From: an uncultured Muribaculaceae bacterium
Lineage (GTDB): Bacteria; Bacteroidota; Bacteroidia; Bacteroidales; Muribaculaceae
Assembly: GCA_910587545.1 (NCBI GenBank)
Contig: CAJUMI010000040.1
Location: 1-20,293 of the forward strand
Reading direction: 5' to 3'
Length of the DNA: 20,293 nt
Position numbers and translations under genes: made by a program. Of this stretch, positions 1 through 7,762 are shown in pieces; position 1 is the first letter of the stretch; the number at the start of each line of letters is the position of its first letter. The notes beneath the pieces were generated by a model. That model was given only the letters and a program-made list of their open reading frames with translations. It was not told where the DNA came from and did not search any database.

Positions 1-178
1 GTATTATGCAAAAACCGTGCCAACATATGTACATTAATTTTTAGTAGCTACTTACAAAGTAAAGATTAATTTTCGACGTAATAAAACAATTTGAGTGTAT
101 TTAATCTTTTTTAACCATAAAGTCCAAAACAAGCGCAACTAATACATAACGGGGGAATTAGGCGGATTAGGCCGTCAA

Positions 179-301
179 AAGGTCATTAAGGTTCCCGATG
201 GAGAGAACTGCCAGATTATTGTCATTATTGCGCGGGCGCGATAAATCGCACTGCTGTTGCTGACGTTCTGCAGCACCCCCTTTTGTGACCCTAATGACCT
301 T
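179..301. repeat. Small element with 13-bp inverted ends (MITE-like candidate)
   Basis: The left end, AAGGTCATTAAGG at 179-191, and the right end, CCCTAATGACCTT at 289-301, are inverted copies matching at 12 of 13 positions. They enclose 97 bp with no reading frame of note. The interior contains a small palindrome, GCGATAAATCGC. I see no clear target-site duplication outside the ends. A miniature transposable element and a structured 3' region of the SusCD operon are both possible. Confidence 0.35.
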
Positions 302-313
302 AATCGAGAATCA

Positions 314-347
314 GCGGCGCCATGACCGGAACAGGTCATGGCGCCGC
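314..347 (-). terminator. Strong hairpin after the SusCD operon
   Basis: A perfect 14-bp stem (314-327 with 334-347) closes a 6-nt loop, GGAACA. It starts 25 bases beyond the stop codon of the last gene of the operon. No T-run follows on the minus strand, so it is not a textbook intrinsic terminator. Operon-end hairpin or mRNA 3' stabiliser is the likeliest role. Confidence 0.5.
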
Positions 348-372
348 GTATATAAGAGTGGGGATTAAAGTC

Positions 373-1905
373 TTAGAGCATTCTGATGCAACTTACTTCG
401 TAGATTATGAGAGCGCGGCGCTCATACCATACGGCGATGTAGCCTTCCTGCTTTTCATCATCGAAACACCAGTCGCACATCACACCCGTGCCGTCTGTGT
501 AATAATCTCTCCAGGGAGCTGCGGTCTCATCACCGATAGCAATAAGCCATGTGCCGTCGAAAGCACCGTAATCCGTGTAATATTCGCCGAGGGTCTTGTC
601 GGTGATAATGGTACGTTGCGATTGCATCGCTTTCGGACCGCCGCCGGTGGTGAAGAGTGCCAACTCGATGCCGTTGAGGTTCATGGCGTGGACAGTCGGT
701 CGACGCGAACCTTTGAGGCTTAGAGCCTGACCCGTACGCTGCCACCAACCTTCCCATGAGTTATAAGCCGGTGCATAGTAGTCTGCCTGACCGATGGTGT
801 TGCCCATATTGTCGTTGACACGGATCTGAACTTCGTCCTCCATGCCGTCGTCTTTATTCGACTTCTGGCAGTCTCCTACGAGGTAAGCCGAATTCTTCTT
901 GGTCGAGAAGAACGAAATCATCTGGAACTCGTTCATGTCGTTGGACGGATAGCCGGTGTGTATGGTCTCGTAGTTGTCGTTACGGAGTATGCCGCCCGAA
1001 CAGTAGTACTTGAAGTGAGTGCCGACAGCGTCGCGCGGACCTGCGAAGGCGATGACCGCCTGACCGGAGATGTCGCCAGTACAGCTGATATACGTGCCCA
1101 TCATTGCGGCCTCTCCCGCTTCGTACTCAACGCTTGTGTGGGTTTCGCCATCAAGAGCGACGGGCTCCTGATCGGGGGCCGTGTAATAGTAGAATTTGGA
1201 GTGACCCGACGCATTGCCGCCGACAGCCACGACGAGATTGCCCTTGGAGTCGGAAGTGACGGCCACGACGTCAGCGAGAGCGAACGGAGTGGTATTGAGC
1301 TGAGTGGCGGAAACCGCGAGCGAGGGAAGATCGTAAACACGGAGCGTGTTGTACTTGCGCGAGAACATCACCACGTGGTCGAGACCGCAGAAAGCGGGCG
1401 AACCGATGATGTCGCCGTTGAAGCCGAAGTCGCCGCCTATGGCAGCCACAGCGTAGCGGTCGATGCTTGCCGGGAGCTCGCCGAACTCGATGGGCTGAGG
1501 ATCAACGACTACGTATGACACGACATACGTGTGCGTAGTGCCTCCGGTCTTCGAAGTAACGGTGTACTTGGGGGGATTGTCGAGATCGGCGAAGTTCTGT
1601 GCGTCGGTCATCACGGGTGTCACCGAGGCACCGAGGCTGAGATAGAACTGCGGCACTGCGCCTGTGAGTTCGGCCACGGGATCGACATTCTGAGGCACAC
1701 GGATATAGAATGTGTCCTGAGTGGCGTTGAGCTGAGCCTTATAGACACGGTTTTTGTCGACAGCCGAGGGAACATAGAAAGCATCAGGCTCGATGTAGGC
1801 AGTCTCAGAGAGGGAGTCGGTGAGGTCGTCTTTGCAGGAACTTGCAAGGACAGCCAGCAGAGCGGCAGCCGCAGTCAGGAAGTGTTTGCTATAATTGAGT
1901 TTCAT
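373..1905 (-). CDS. DUF5018-like surface lipoprotein, last gene of SusCD operon
   Basis: A 510-residue lipoprotein, probably exposed at the cell surface. The signal peptide ends in the lipobox ASSC with the lipid-bearing cysteine at residue 24, followed by KDD, a pattern that favours export to the outer surface in Bacteroidetes. Residues of about 40-135 form a beta-sandwich-like region ending in YTVTSKTGGTTHTYVVSY, which resembles the DUF5018 domain found in lipoproteins next to SusC/SusD pairs. Residues of about 140-510 are rich in beta strands with recurring aromatic and glycine segments, consistent with a propeller or jelly-roll ligand-binding region, but I recognise no family there and see no glycosidase signature. 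It is the fourth gene of the operon, 28 bases after the small lipoprotein gene. The likely role is holding substrate for the SusC/SusD transporter; the ligand cannot be told from sequence. Domain naming is by eye. Confidence 0.8.
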   Translation of the reverse strand: MKLNYSKHFLTAAAALLAVLASSCKDDLTDSLSETAYIEPDAFYVPSAVDKNRVYKAQLNATQDTFYIRVPQNVDPVAELTGAVPQFYLSLGASVTPVMTDAQNFADLDNPPKYTVTSKTGGTTHTYVVSYVVVDPQPIEFGELPASIDRYAVAAIGGDFGFNGDIIGSPAFCGLDHVVMFSRKYNTLRVYDLPSLAVSATQLNTTPFALADVVAVTSDSKGNLVVAVGGNASGHSKFYYYTAPDQEPVALDGETHTSVEYEAGEAAMMGTYISCTGDISGQAVIAFAGPRDAVGTHFKYYCSGGILRNDNYETIHTGYPSNDMNEFQMISFFSTKKNSAYLVGDCQKSNKDDGMEDEVQIRVNDNMGNTIGQADYYAPAYNSWEGWWQRTGQALSLKGSRRPTVHAMNLNGIELALFTTGGGPKAMQSQRTIITDKTLGEYYTDYGAFDGTWLIAIGDETAAPWRDYYTDGTGVMCDWCFDDEKQEGYIAVWYERRALIIYEVSCIRML

Positions 1906-1933
1906 TTCTGTCTAAGGTAAAAAACGTTATGGA

Positions 1934-2434
1934 TTAATTTTCGGGAGCCTTTGGAGCAACCTGATATTCACCGTCGAAGTAGCCGATGACGGTGTATTCG
2001 CGGGTTGTGCCAATGCCGGAGTGAACGGTCATCTTGATGCCCTGGGCGACACCCTCCGCATTACGGTTGGTAATGTTCTTGATGCCGGCGAGACCGGGCT
2101 TGATCACTTCGTCGAATGTAAGACCGGTGTTGAGGTAGCAGTGTTCGGGGTCGTATTCGCCCTTGTAGTCGAGGTCGAGCACAAAGGAGATCACACCGTA
2201 GCCGCCCTTGACTCTCTCAACCGTCACCTCATTGGCAGGCACGAGATTGCCATTCGCGTCATATTCTTCAATTACACCGGGGAGCCCTTGCGCGCCGGGA
2301 CGCAGACAGAGCTGCATCCAGGCGATAAGGTTGTTGTCGTGTTCGAATTCCTTGTCGGGCGACTCGCATGCCGAGAAAGAGGCCGAGGCAAGCAGACCGA
2401 CGAGAGAGAACAGTATATATTTGATTATCTTCAT
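1934..2434 (-). CDS. Small lipoprotein of the SusCD operon, unknown family
   Basis: A 166-residue lipoprotein with a signal peptide and a lipobox SFSAC, cysteine 23, followed by ESPDKEFEHDNN, an acidic stretch typical of surface-exported Bacteroidetes lipoproteins. The mature part is only about 140 residues and appears all-beta. Its C-terminal half, with GIKMTVHSGIGTTREYTVIG, has the alternating pattern of a single Ig-like sandwich domain. I do not recognise a named family. It sits 39 bases after the susD-like gene and 28 bases before the DUF5018-like gene, so it is co-transcribed with them. By position it is probably an accessory glycan- or peptide-binding subunit, as SusE/SusF are in the starch system, but it shows no visible similarity to those proteins. 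Confidence 0.75.
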   Translation of the reverse strand: MKIIKYILFSLVGLLASASFSACESPDKEFEHDNNLIAWMQLCLRPGAQGLPGVIEEYDANGNLVPANEVTVERVKGGYGVISFVLDLDYKGEYDPEHCYLNTGLTFDEVIKPGLAGIKNITNRNAEGVAQGIKMTVHSGIGTTREYTVIGYFDGEYQVAPKAPEN

Positions 2435-2473
2435 AATGATCGATTTGTTAAGTTGTTAGAGGATGTCGGATGA

Positions 2474-4216
2474 TTACCACCAGGGGTTGTCTTCACAAAG
2501 TTTGTTGTTGGTAAGCTCGGCGGCGGGGAGAGAGAGACGATAGTAGCGGTCTTCGTACATGTGGACATATCCGTCGTCGATGTCGACAGTCTTATAGGTC
2601 TTCGTTCCGGTAGAGCGACGGGTGATCTGGACGCCGTGGAAAGCCTTGCCGTCGATGACCTCCTTGGCGAGTTTCCAGCGGACGAGATCCCAGTAGCGCT
2701 GGCCTTCGCCGGCGAGCTCGCATACACGCTCCTTGCGGAGAAGGGTCATGAAAGCGGCGGTGTTGGGAGCGTCCTCAAGAGTGCGTGCGGGCAGACCGAC
2801 ACGGGCGCGTACCTGATTGAGCGGCACGAGAGCCTCTTCGATACGGCCCAGCATGCCGAGAGCTTCGGCCTTGTTAAGGAGAACCTCGGCGTAGCGCAGG
2901 CAGATCTCGGTGTTGATACTGCCCTTGGTGCGGAAGTCCTTGTCACCTTCCATGAGATATTTGCGGATGTAGTAGCCCGTGCATGTGTGGCCGTCGGTTT
3001 TGCCAGCGCGGGTCCAGGTCACGCTTGCGTCGACACCGTCGGCCACGGAAGCGGTCTGACCGACAAAAGTCTCGATTGTGCGGCCTTCCCATTGAGCGCC
3101 GTCATAAAGGATGGTGGCCTGGAAACGGGGTTCGCGGTAAGTATAGGGATCGGTCAGTTTTTTGCCATTTTCATCCTTGACGTTCTTCCATGTGTTCCAG
3201 TCGAAAGATGTGCCGTCCTTGAATTCATACATGTCGGCAAGTTCGGCGGTCGGAACGATGTAGGCTGTGCCCGGAACCTTGTCACGCTCGGCATCACCGG
3301 GACTGCGCATTGCGTTGTCGAAACTGTGGGTGGCAAGTTCTTTCTTATAATAAATGGCATAGATGACTTCGGACAGGTTAGCAAGGTCAGACTGAGGATC
3401 ATGGGAATTGAAGAGGTCGGCATAGTTGTCGACGAGCCTGTACTTGCCGTACTTGGCGCAGGAGTCGGCGGCATTGGCGGCCATTTCCCAGTCTTCAGCG
3501 AAGAGAGCCACACGCGAGAGGAAGCCGTAGACCATGCCCTTGGTGGCTCGGCCTTCGAGTGTGCCGCCCTGGCCCCATGACTCGGGAAGATCAGCGGCGC
3601 TCTCGAGCATTGTCTTCATGATGAAGTCGTAAGAATCCTTTTCGGATGCGCGGGCGCGGTTGCAGTCCTCGGGACATGCACCGTCGTCAGTGCCGCCGTT
3701 GATGCCCGATTTGTCGGTGCGGATGACAAAGCCGCCGTATACGCGGGCGATGTAGAAGTAGTTCATCGCGACAGCAAAACGGACTTCAGCCCGGCGTATC
3801 TTCACCCATTCGGGATCGAAGCGACCGGCAAAGCGGTCAAGGTCGTTGAGCAGAAGATTTGCGCGTTTGATACGGCCGTAAGCACCGTCCCAGCAAGCGA
3901 AGTCGGAGGCGTTGTTCTTGCCGAACTGCGAGGCGAGCATGAACTGCTTGTTGTACATGTGGTCGGCTCCGAGCCATGTGGTCGACTTATAGAGATCGGT
4001 GTAGGCGTCATAATAGTGGCGGGTGTGATTCGAGAGGATCGAGTGATCCTTGAAGTGCTGGTAAGACGCCATGATATAGTAGTCGGCTGAGGTCTCGGTG
4101 CTCCAGATCGCGTCCGAACCGTACTTGTCAGACGGCTCGACGTCAAGGATATCGTTACACGATGTCGACGAAAGAGCCAAGACCGCTAAAGCTGCTATAA
4201 AAATAGATTTTTTCAT
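2474..4216 (-). CDS. SusD/RagB-family outer-membrane nutrient-binding lipoprotein
   Basis: A 580-residue SusD-family lipoprotein that forms the extracellular lid of the SusC channel and delivers ligand to it. The signal peptide ends in STSC with cysteine 20, and the mature protein begins NDILDVEPSD, which is characteristic of SusD homologues. The N-terminal helical (TPR-like) region includes RAEVRFAVAMNYFYIARVYGG, the usual RaxxRaxxYf..v.lyGg SusD pattern. The C-terminal region has NTEICLRYAEVLLNKAEALG, then LLRKERVCELAGEGQRYWDLVRW, the classic RRxElafEgxRyxDLxRW signature, and ends in NPWW. The length is normal for the family. It follows the susC-like gene by 22 bases, so the two are translated from one message. 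The substrate is not predictable: the operon carries no degradative enzyme that would reveal it. Confidence 0.96.
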   Translation of the reverse strand: MKKSIFIAALAVLALSSTSCNDILDVEPSDKYGSDAIWSTETSADYYIMASYQHFKDHSILSNHTRHYYDAYTDLYKSTTWLGADHMYNKQFMLASQFGKNNASDFACWDGAYGRIKRANLLLNDLDRFAGRFDPEWVKIRRAEVRFAVAMNYFYIARVYGGFVIRTDKSGINGGTDDGACPEDCNRARASEKDSYDFIMKTMLESAADLPESWGQGGTLEGRATKGMVYGFLSRVALFAEDWEMAANAADSCAKYGKYRLVDNYADLFNSHDPQSDLANLSEVIYAIYYKKELATHSFDNAMRSPGDAERDKVPGTAYIVPTAELADMYEFKDGTSFDWNTWKNVKDENGKKLTDPYTYREPRFQATILYDGAQWEGRTIETFVGQTASVADGVDASVTWTRAGKTDGHTCTGYYIRKYLMEGDKDFRTKGSINTEICLRYAEVLLNKAEALGMLGRIEEALVPLNQVRARVGLPARTLEDAPNTAAFMTLLRKERVCELAGEGQRYWDLVRWKLAKEVIDGKAFHGVQITRRSTGTKTYKTVDIDDGYVHMYEDRYYRLSLPAAELTNNKLCEDNPWW

Positions 4217-4238
4217 TTTGCGGAATCGTTAGGATTGA

Positions 4239-7200
4239 TTAGAAGTTGACATTAAGACCGAGAGACCATGTGGAAGGTTGGGGATAGTAACCTGCAGCGA
4301 TGGAGGGAGACTCCGGGTCAAGCCACTTGAAGTGGCTGAAAGTAAGCACGTTTGTACCTGACACGTAGATATTGAAACGTGTGAAGGGAGTGTGTTTGAG
4401 TATCTTCTCGGGAACATCGTAGCCGAAAGTGAGGTTCTTCAGACGGAGATATTCGCCGTTGACGAGCCACCAGGTCGATGCGACCGCATTGTTCTGACGG
4501 GCAGTCGAAGACAGACGCGGATAGCGGGCGTCGGTGTTTTCGGGCGTCCATGAGCCTTCGACAAGATACTTGGGCGCGTTGCCGTCGTTGTAGAACGGGC
4601 GGGTGAAAGGAGTGTGGTCGCAGTGACCCGTGCCCCAGACACCGTTGAGCTGGTAGTCCACGTGGGTGACACCCTGCCACAGCATGTTGAGGTAGAAGTT
4701 CTTGTAGTTTAAGTCCATGTTCATCGAGAAGGTGATTTCGGGCAGAGCGCCGTAACCGATGCGCACATAGTCAGACTCCGAGCCTTTGTACATGATCTTG
4801 CCGTCGCCGTTGGTATCATAGTAGAGGATATCACCGAGCTTGATGTCGCCCGAGGGAGCGGCGGGAGCGTTGTCGATCTGCTCCTGGGTCTGGGCAAGGC
4901 CTGTGGCGATGAGGCCGAAGCGTGCGCCCATGGGGTAGCCGAGGGTGTTGCGCCACGAAGGATGGTCATCGTTGATCTTCTTGCGGAGCACCTTATTACG
5001 GGCGAAACCGAATGTGCCGCGCAGACGATAGCTGAAATCCTTGTTGACAGTCAGTTCGTGTTTGACCGTGAAGTCGATACCGCGGTTGTCGACAGCGCCG
5101 GAGTTCTCATACTTGGGAGTGTTGCCGCCGAGCGACGAGGGGAATGTGCCGCCGATACCTTCGAGCAGGTCGGATGTCACCTGATAGAACACGTCGAGTT
5201 CCAGACCTAACTTGCGACGGAGAACGTCGACATCGAGACCGATATTGTAAGTCTTGGTGGTTGACCACTTGAGATTACGGCTCAGAATGTAGGAGTCGGT
5301 CCATACCAAAGGGATTGAAGTGCCGCTGGGGAAGATATAACCGTCCTTGCGCGCGCTATAGAGGTATTCGTAAAGGAATGCCGAGAGGTTGTCCTTGCCT
5401 GATTCACCGTAGCTGGCACGGAGCTTGAGGAAGTCGACCCAGGGAAGATTGTCCTTGATGAAGCTTTCCTGCGACATTACCCAGCCTGCTGATACAGAGG
5501 GGAAGAAACCCCAGCGGTTTTCGGGAGCAAACTTATAGGAGCCGTCGTAACGGAATGCGAATTCGAGAAGATATTTCTCGTCCCAGTTGAAGTTGAAACG
5601 ACCGATGTGAGAGGCCTTCGATGAACGGCTGTGGGCACCGTTGACGCTGGTCGGAATAATTTCGAGACCGAGGCTGAGGTCGACAGGATCGGGAGCGATG
5701 TAGTTGCGGGCCGACGCACCGATGTTGCTCGTATAGTATTTGGTCGCCTCATAGAGGTAGAGGAGACCGATCTCGGCTTTGCCGAACTTGTGGTTGTAGG
5801 AGACCTGAGGACGGAGCATCGCAGTGTAGTCCCATGCCGAAGACTTGCTGTAAGAAGTGTTTGACTCTCCCTTGGCATAGTCAGGCTTGTATATGACGTT
5901 ACCAGTGGCAATGTCGGAAGACAGCACCTGGAACATCTCGATCGCACCGAAATAGGACTCGGCGTTCTGGTGCCAGGTGTTGTAAGATCCCCAGAGCGAG
6001 ACTTTAAGACCGTCGAGAAGTGGATGGACAGACTTGAAGTCATATTCCAGAAGGGCTGTGCCCACGAAACGGTTGGTGTATGTGCGCTTGAAACCGCTCT
6101 GTTCGATTGCGGCAACAGGGTTTCTGCTGGCTTCACCCCATCCTACGGGGATACCCTGATATTCCTTCTGGAAAATAGGCAGCGTGTAAACGGCTTCTGA
6201 AGAGGGGTTGTAGGAGCTCTGCTCGCTCATATCGGTGTTGGGATAGTCCTTTTCGGTGCGGAAAGCGGCGATGGTGCTGGCAAAGCGCAGATTCTTGGCC
6301 ACTTTCATCTCGAGGTTGGAGCGCACGTTGTAACGGCGGTAGTTGGTGCCGCGCATCGTGCCCTGCTGATCCATAATACCGCCCGAAACGAAGTAAGATG
6401 TATTCTTGCCGCCACCTGTCGCAGACACGTTGTGCTGCTGAGTGAAGCCCGTACGGAATATCTCCTTGAACCAGTCGGTGTTGCCGAGGTAGTCGTCGGG
6501 AGCGGCTTCACGTACGCGACGGAGTATGTCGGCGTCGTAGCGGGGCGTAACGCCGTCCATGATGCTGGCCTTGTTGTGCCAGTAGATATACTCTTCAGCG
6601 TCGCAGAACTCGGGGAGCGCGGTGTTGCGGACCCATGAGAATGTTCCGGAGTAAGAAATTCGGGCCATGCCTTCCTGACCCTTCTTGGTTGTGATGAGGA
6701 TCACGCCGTTGGCACCTTCGACACCATAGATGGCTGCCGATGCATCCTTGAGGATAGACACGCTCTCGATGTCGTTGGGGTTGACAAGGTTCATGTCCAT
6801 CTGCACACCGTCGACGAGCACAAGCGGGCCGGAATTGGCGAAGTCATTGACACCGCGCACTTTGATCGAGGCGCCGTCCTCGCCGGGACGACCGCTGCTC
6901 TGAACGGCGGTGATGCCTGAGACCTTACCGGTAAGAAGGTTGGAGACGTTGGTCATAGGAGCCTTCACGAGATCAGCACCCGAGACGGCCGAGACCGAAC
7001 CGGTGACGCTGACTTTTTTCTGCTGGCCATAGCCGACAACAACGACCTCATCGAGCAGCTCGGAATCCTCTTGAAGGACGATTTCGACCTTGGAGCGGCC
7101 GTTGAGCGCGACCGACTGAGCCTTGTAGCCGACATACGTCACCTCGAGGGTCGACTGAAGATTGGGGACTTTCAGCGTAAATTGTCCGTCGATATCCGTC

Positions 7201-7373
7201 GCTGCGGCAACCTGCGGATTGCTCTTGAGACGGACCGACACGCCGGGCATTGTCTCGCCGGCTTTGTCTGTGACAGTTCCTGTGACTGTGACCTGGGCGT
7301 ATGCACAAAGGGCAGCCGCAAAGAAACACCACAGAGAAAGCAATAGTCTGTTTTTTTGCAAATTAAGTTTCAT
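4239..7373 (-). CDS. SusC/RagA-family TonB-dependent outer-membrane transporter
   Basis: A 1044-residue TonB-dependent beta-barrel that imports oligosaccharides or peptides across the outer membrane, powered by TonB. In order: signal peptide (about 1-26, ending CAYAQ), a carboxypeptidase-regulatory-like domain (about 28-100, VTGTVTDKAGETMPGVSV), a TonB-box region (about 106-115, LLDEVVVVGYG), the plug domain (about 117-235) with the SusC signature DASAAIYGVEGANGVILITT, and a barrel ending in an aromatic-containing strand (WSLGLNVNF). There is no N-terminal STN domain, so it is not the kind that signals to an ECF sigma factor. It is the first gene of the four-gene operon; a promoter candidate lies at 7486-7516. 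The length is standard and I see no frameshift. The substrate is unknown. Confidence 0.97.
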   Translation of the reverse strand: MKLNLQKNRLLLSLWCFFAAALCAYAQVTVTGTVTDKAGETMPGVSVRLKSNPQVAAATDIDGQFTLKVPNLQSTLEVTYVGYKAQSVALNGRSKVEIVLQEDSELLDEVVVVGYGQQKKVSVTGSVSAVSGADLVKAPMTNVSNLLTGKVSGITAVQSSGRPGEDGASIKVRGVNDFANSGPLVLVDGVQMDMNLVNPNDIESVSILKDASAAIYGVEGANGVILITTKKGQEGMARISYSGTFSWVRNTALPEFCDAEEYIYWHNKASIMDGVTPRYDADILRRVREAAPDDYLGNTDWFKEIFRTGFTQQHNVSATGGGKNTSYFVSGGIMDQQGTMRGTNYRRYNVRSNLEMKVAKNLRFASTIAAFRTEKDYPNTDMSEQSSYNPSSEAVYTLPIFQKEYQGIPVGWGEASRNPVAAIEQSGFKRTYTNRFVGTALLEYDFKSVHPLLDGLKVSLWGSYNTWHQNAESYFGAIEMFQVLSSDIATGNVIYKPDYAKGESNTSYSKSSAWDYTAMLRPQVSYNHKFGKAEIGLLYLYEATKYYTSNIGASARNYIAPDPVDLSLGLEIIPTSVNGAHSRSSKASHIGRFNFNWDEKYLLEFAFRYDGSYKFAPENRWGFFPSVSAGWVMSQESFIKDNLPWVDFLKLRASYGESGKDNLSAFLYEYLYSARKDGYIFPSGTSIPLVWTDSYILSRNLKWSTTKTYNIGLDVDVLRRKLGLELDVFYQVTSDLLEGIGGTFPSSLGGNTPKYENSGAVDNRGIDFTVKHELTVNKDFSYRLRGTFGFARNKVLRKKINDDHPSWRNTLGYPMGARFGLIATGLAQTQEQIDNAPAAPSGDIKLGDILYYDTNGDGKIMYKGSESDYVRIGYGALPEITFSMNMDLNYKNFYLNMLWQGVTHVDYQLNGVWGTGHCDHTPFTRPFYNDGNAPKYLVEGSWTPENTDARYPRLSSTARQNNAVASTWWLVNGEYLRLKNLTFGYDVPEKILKHTPFTRFNIYVSGTNVLTFSHFKWLDPESPSIAAGYYPQPSTWSLGLNVNF

Positions 7374-7426
7374 GATCGGTTAATAGTAGGTATTAAAGAT
7401 TAGATTTCAACTGAATGCAAGTATGA

Positions 7427-7461
7427 TTAGTAGCTATATTTTTACAAATTAACTTAGTAGC
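7427..7461. repeat. TTAGTAGC direct repeats in the susC leader
   Basis: TTAGTAGC occurs at 7427-7434 and again at 7454-7461, 27 bp apart, with TTTACAAATTAA between them. If the promoter at 7486-7516 is correct, both copies lie in the untranslated leader. A third copy with a nearby TACAAA is found at 41-58. They could be regulator-binding sites or RNA signals. Confidence 0.35.
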
Positions 7462-7485
7462 AACGGTATTATCATAAATATTTTA

Positions 7486-7516
7486 CAAATATATACATAT
7501 ATATATAATCTCGCAA
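7486..7516 (-). promoter_or_regulatory. Promoter candidate for the SusCD operon
   Basis: On the minus strand the -7 box reads TATATTTG (7486-7493), an exact match to the Bacteroides TAnnTTTG consensus. A TTG at 7514-7516 lies 20 bases upstream, a suitable -33 element. This predicts a leader of roughly 105 nt before the susC start codon. Confidence 0.5.
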
Positions 7517-7564
7517 CACATCTGCTTCAATTTTTTTGAGGCTTTTTCGCCGAAATTAACACTC

Positions 7565-7614
7565 TTGCGGGGTTAACACCTGACATCCTGCAACTTAAGC
7601 GATTTACCCCGCAA
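7565..7614. repeat. 9-bp inverted repeat upstream of the susC promoter
   Basis: TTGCGGGGT (7565-7573) and ACCCCGCAA (7606-7614) are perfect inverted copies separated by 32 bases. Further right, GACAG-ATG-CTGTC-A-GACAG (7635-7653) forms overlapping short palindromes. Both lie between the terminator of the repeat-protein gene and the susC promoter, a place where an operator would be expected. No regulator gene is nearby. Confidence 0.3.
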
Positions 7615-7690
7615 AAGTTAAAAACCCGCCTCGCGACAGATGCTGTCAGACAGGCCTGGACTGCCGGAGCGAACGCTATAAATCGCGTCT

Positions 7691-7736
7691 CCACTTTTTT
7701 GAAAACAAAGGCGGGCGACCCTAAAGGTCACCCGCC
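7691..7736 (-). terminator. Intrinsic terminator of the repeat-protein gene
   Basis: An 11-bp stem with one mismatch (7710-7720 with 7726-7736) has the loop CTAAA. On the minus strand it is followed by a T-rich run (CTTTGTTTTC, then six Ts). It begins 26 bases after the stop codon of the gene at 7763-9688 and separates it from the SusCD operon. Confidence 0.8.
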
Positions 7737-7762
7737 CTGGAAATATCTGTGATTATGTCAGA

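Larger units (their letters stand above)
1..372. other. Non-coding left edge, downstream of the SusCD operon
   Basis: No convincing gene is present; the one plus-strand reading frame here runs antisense into the lipoprotein gene and looks like a shadow. The first 130 bases are AT-rich and contain TTAGTAGC at 41-48 followed by TACAAA at 53-58, a combination that also occurs in the leader of the susC-like gene near 7427-7448. This may belong to the control region of a minus-strand gene beyond the left edge, which is inference. Positions 179-301 form a segment with inverted ends and 314-347 a strong hairpin; both are listed separately. Confidence 0.6.

Noticed and set aside
2561..3580. 339-codon plus-strand frame opposite the susD-like gene
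   Set aside because: It is the mirror of SusD coding sequence, with no signal, motif or promoter.
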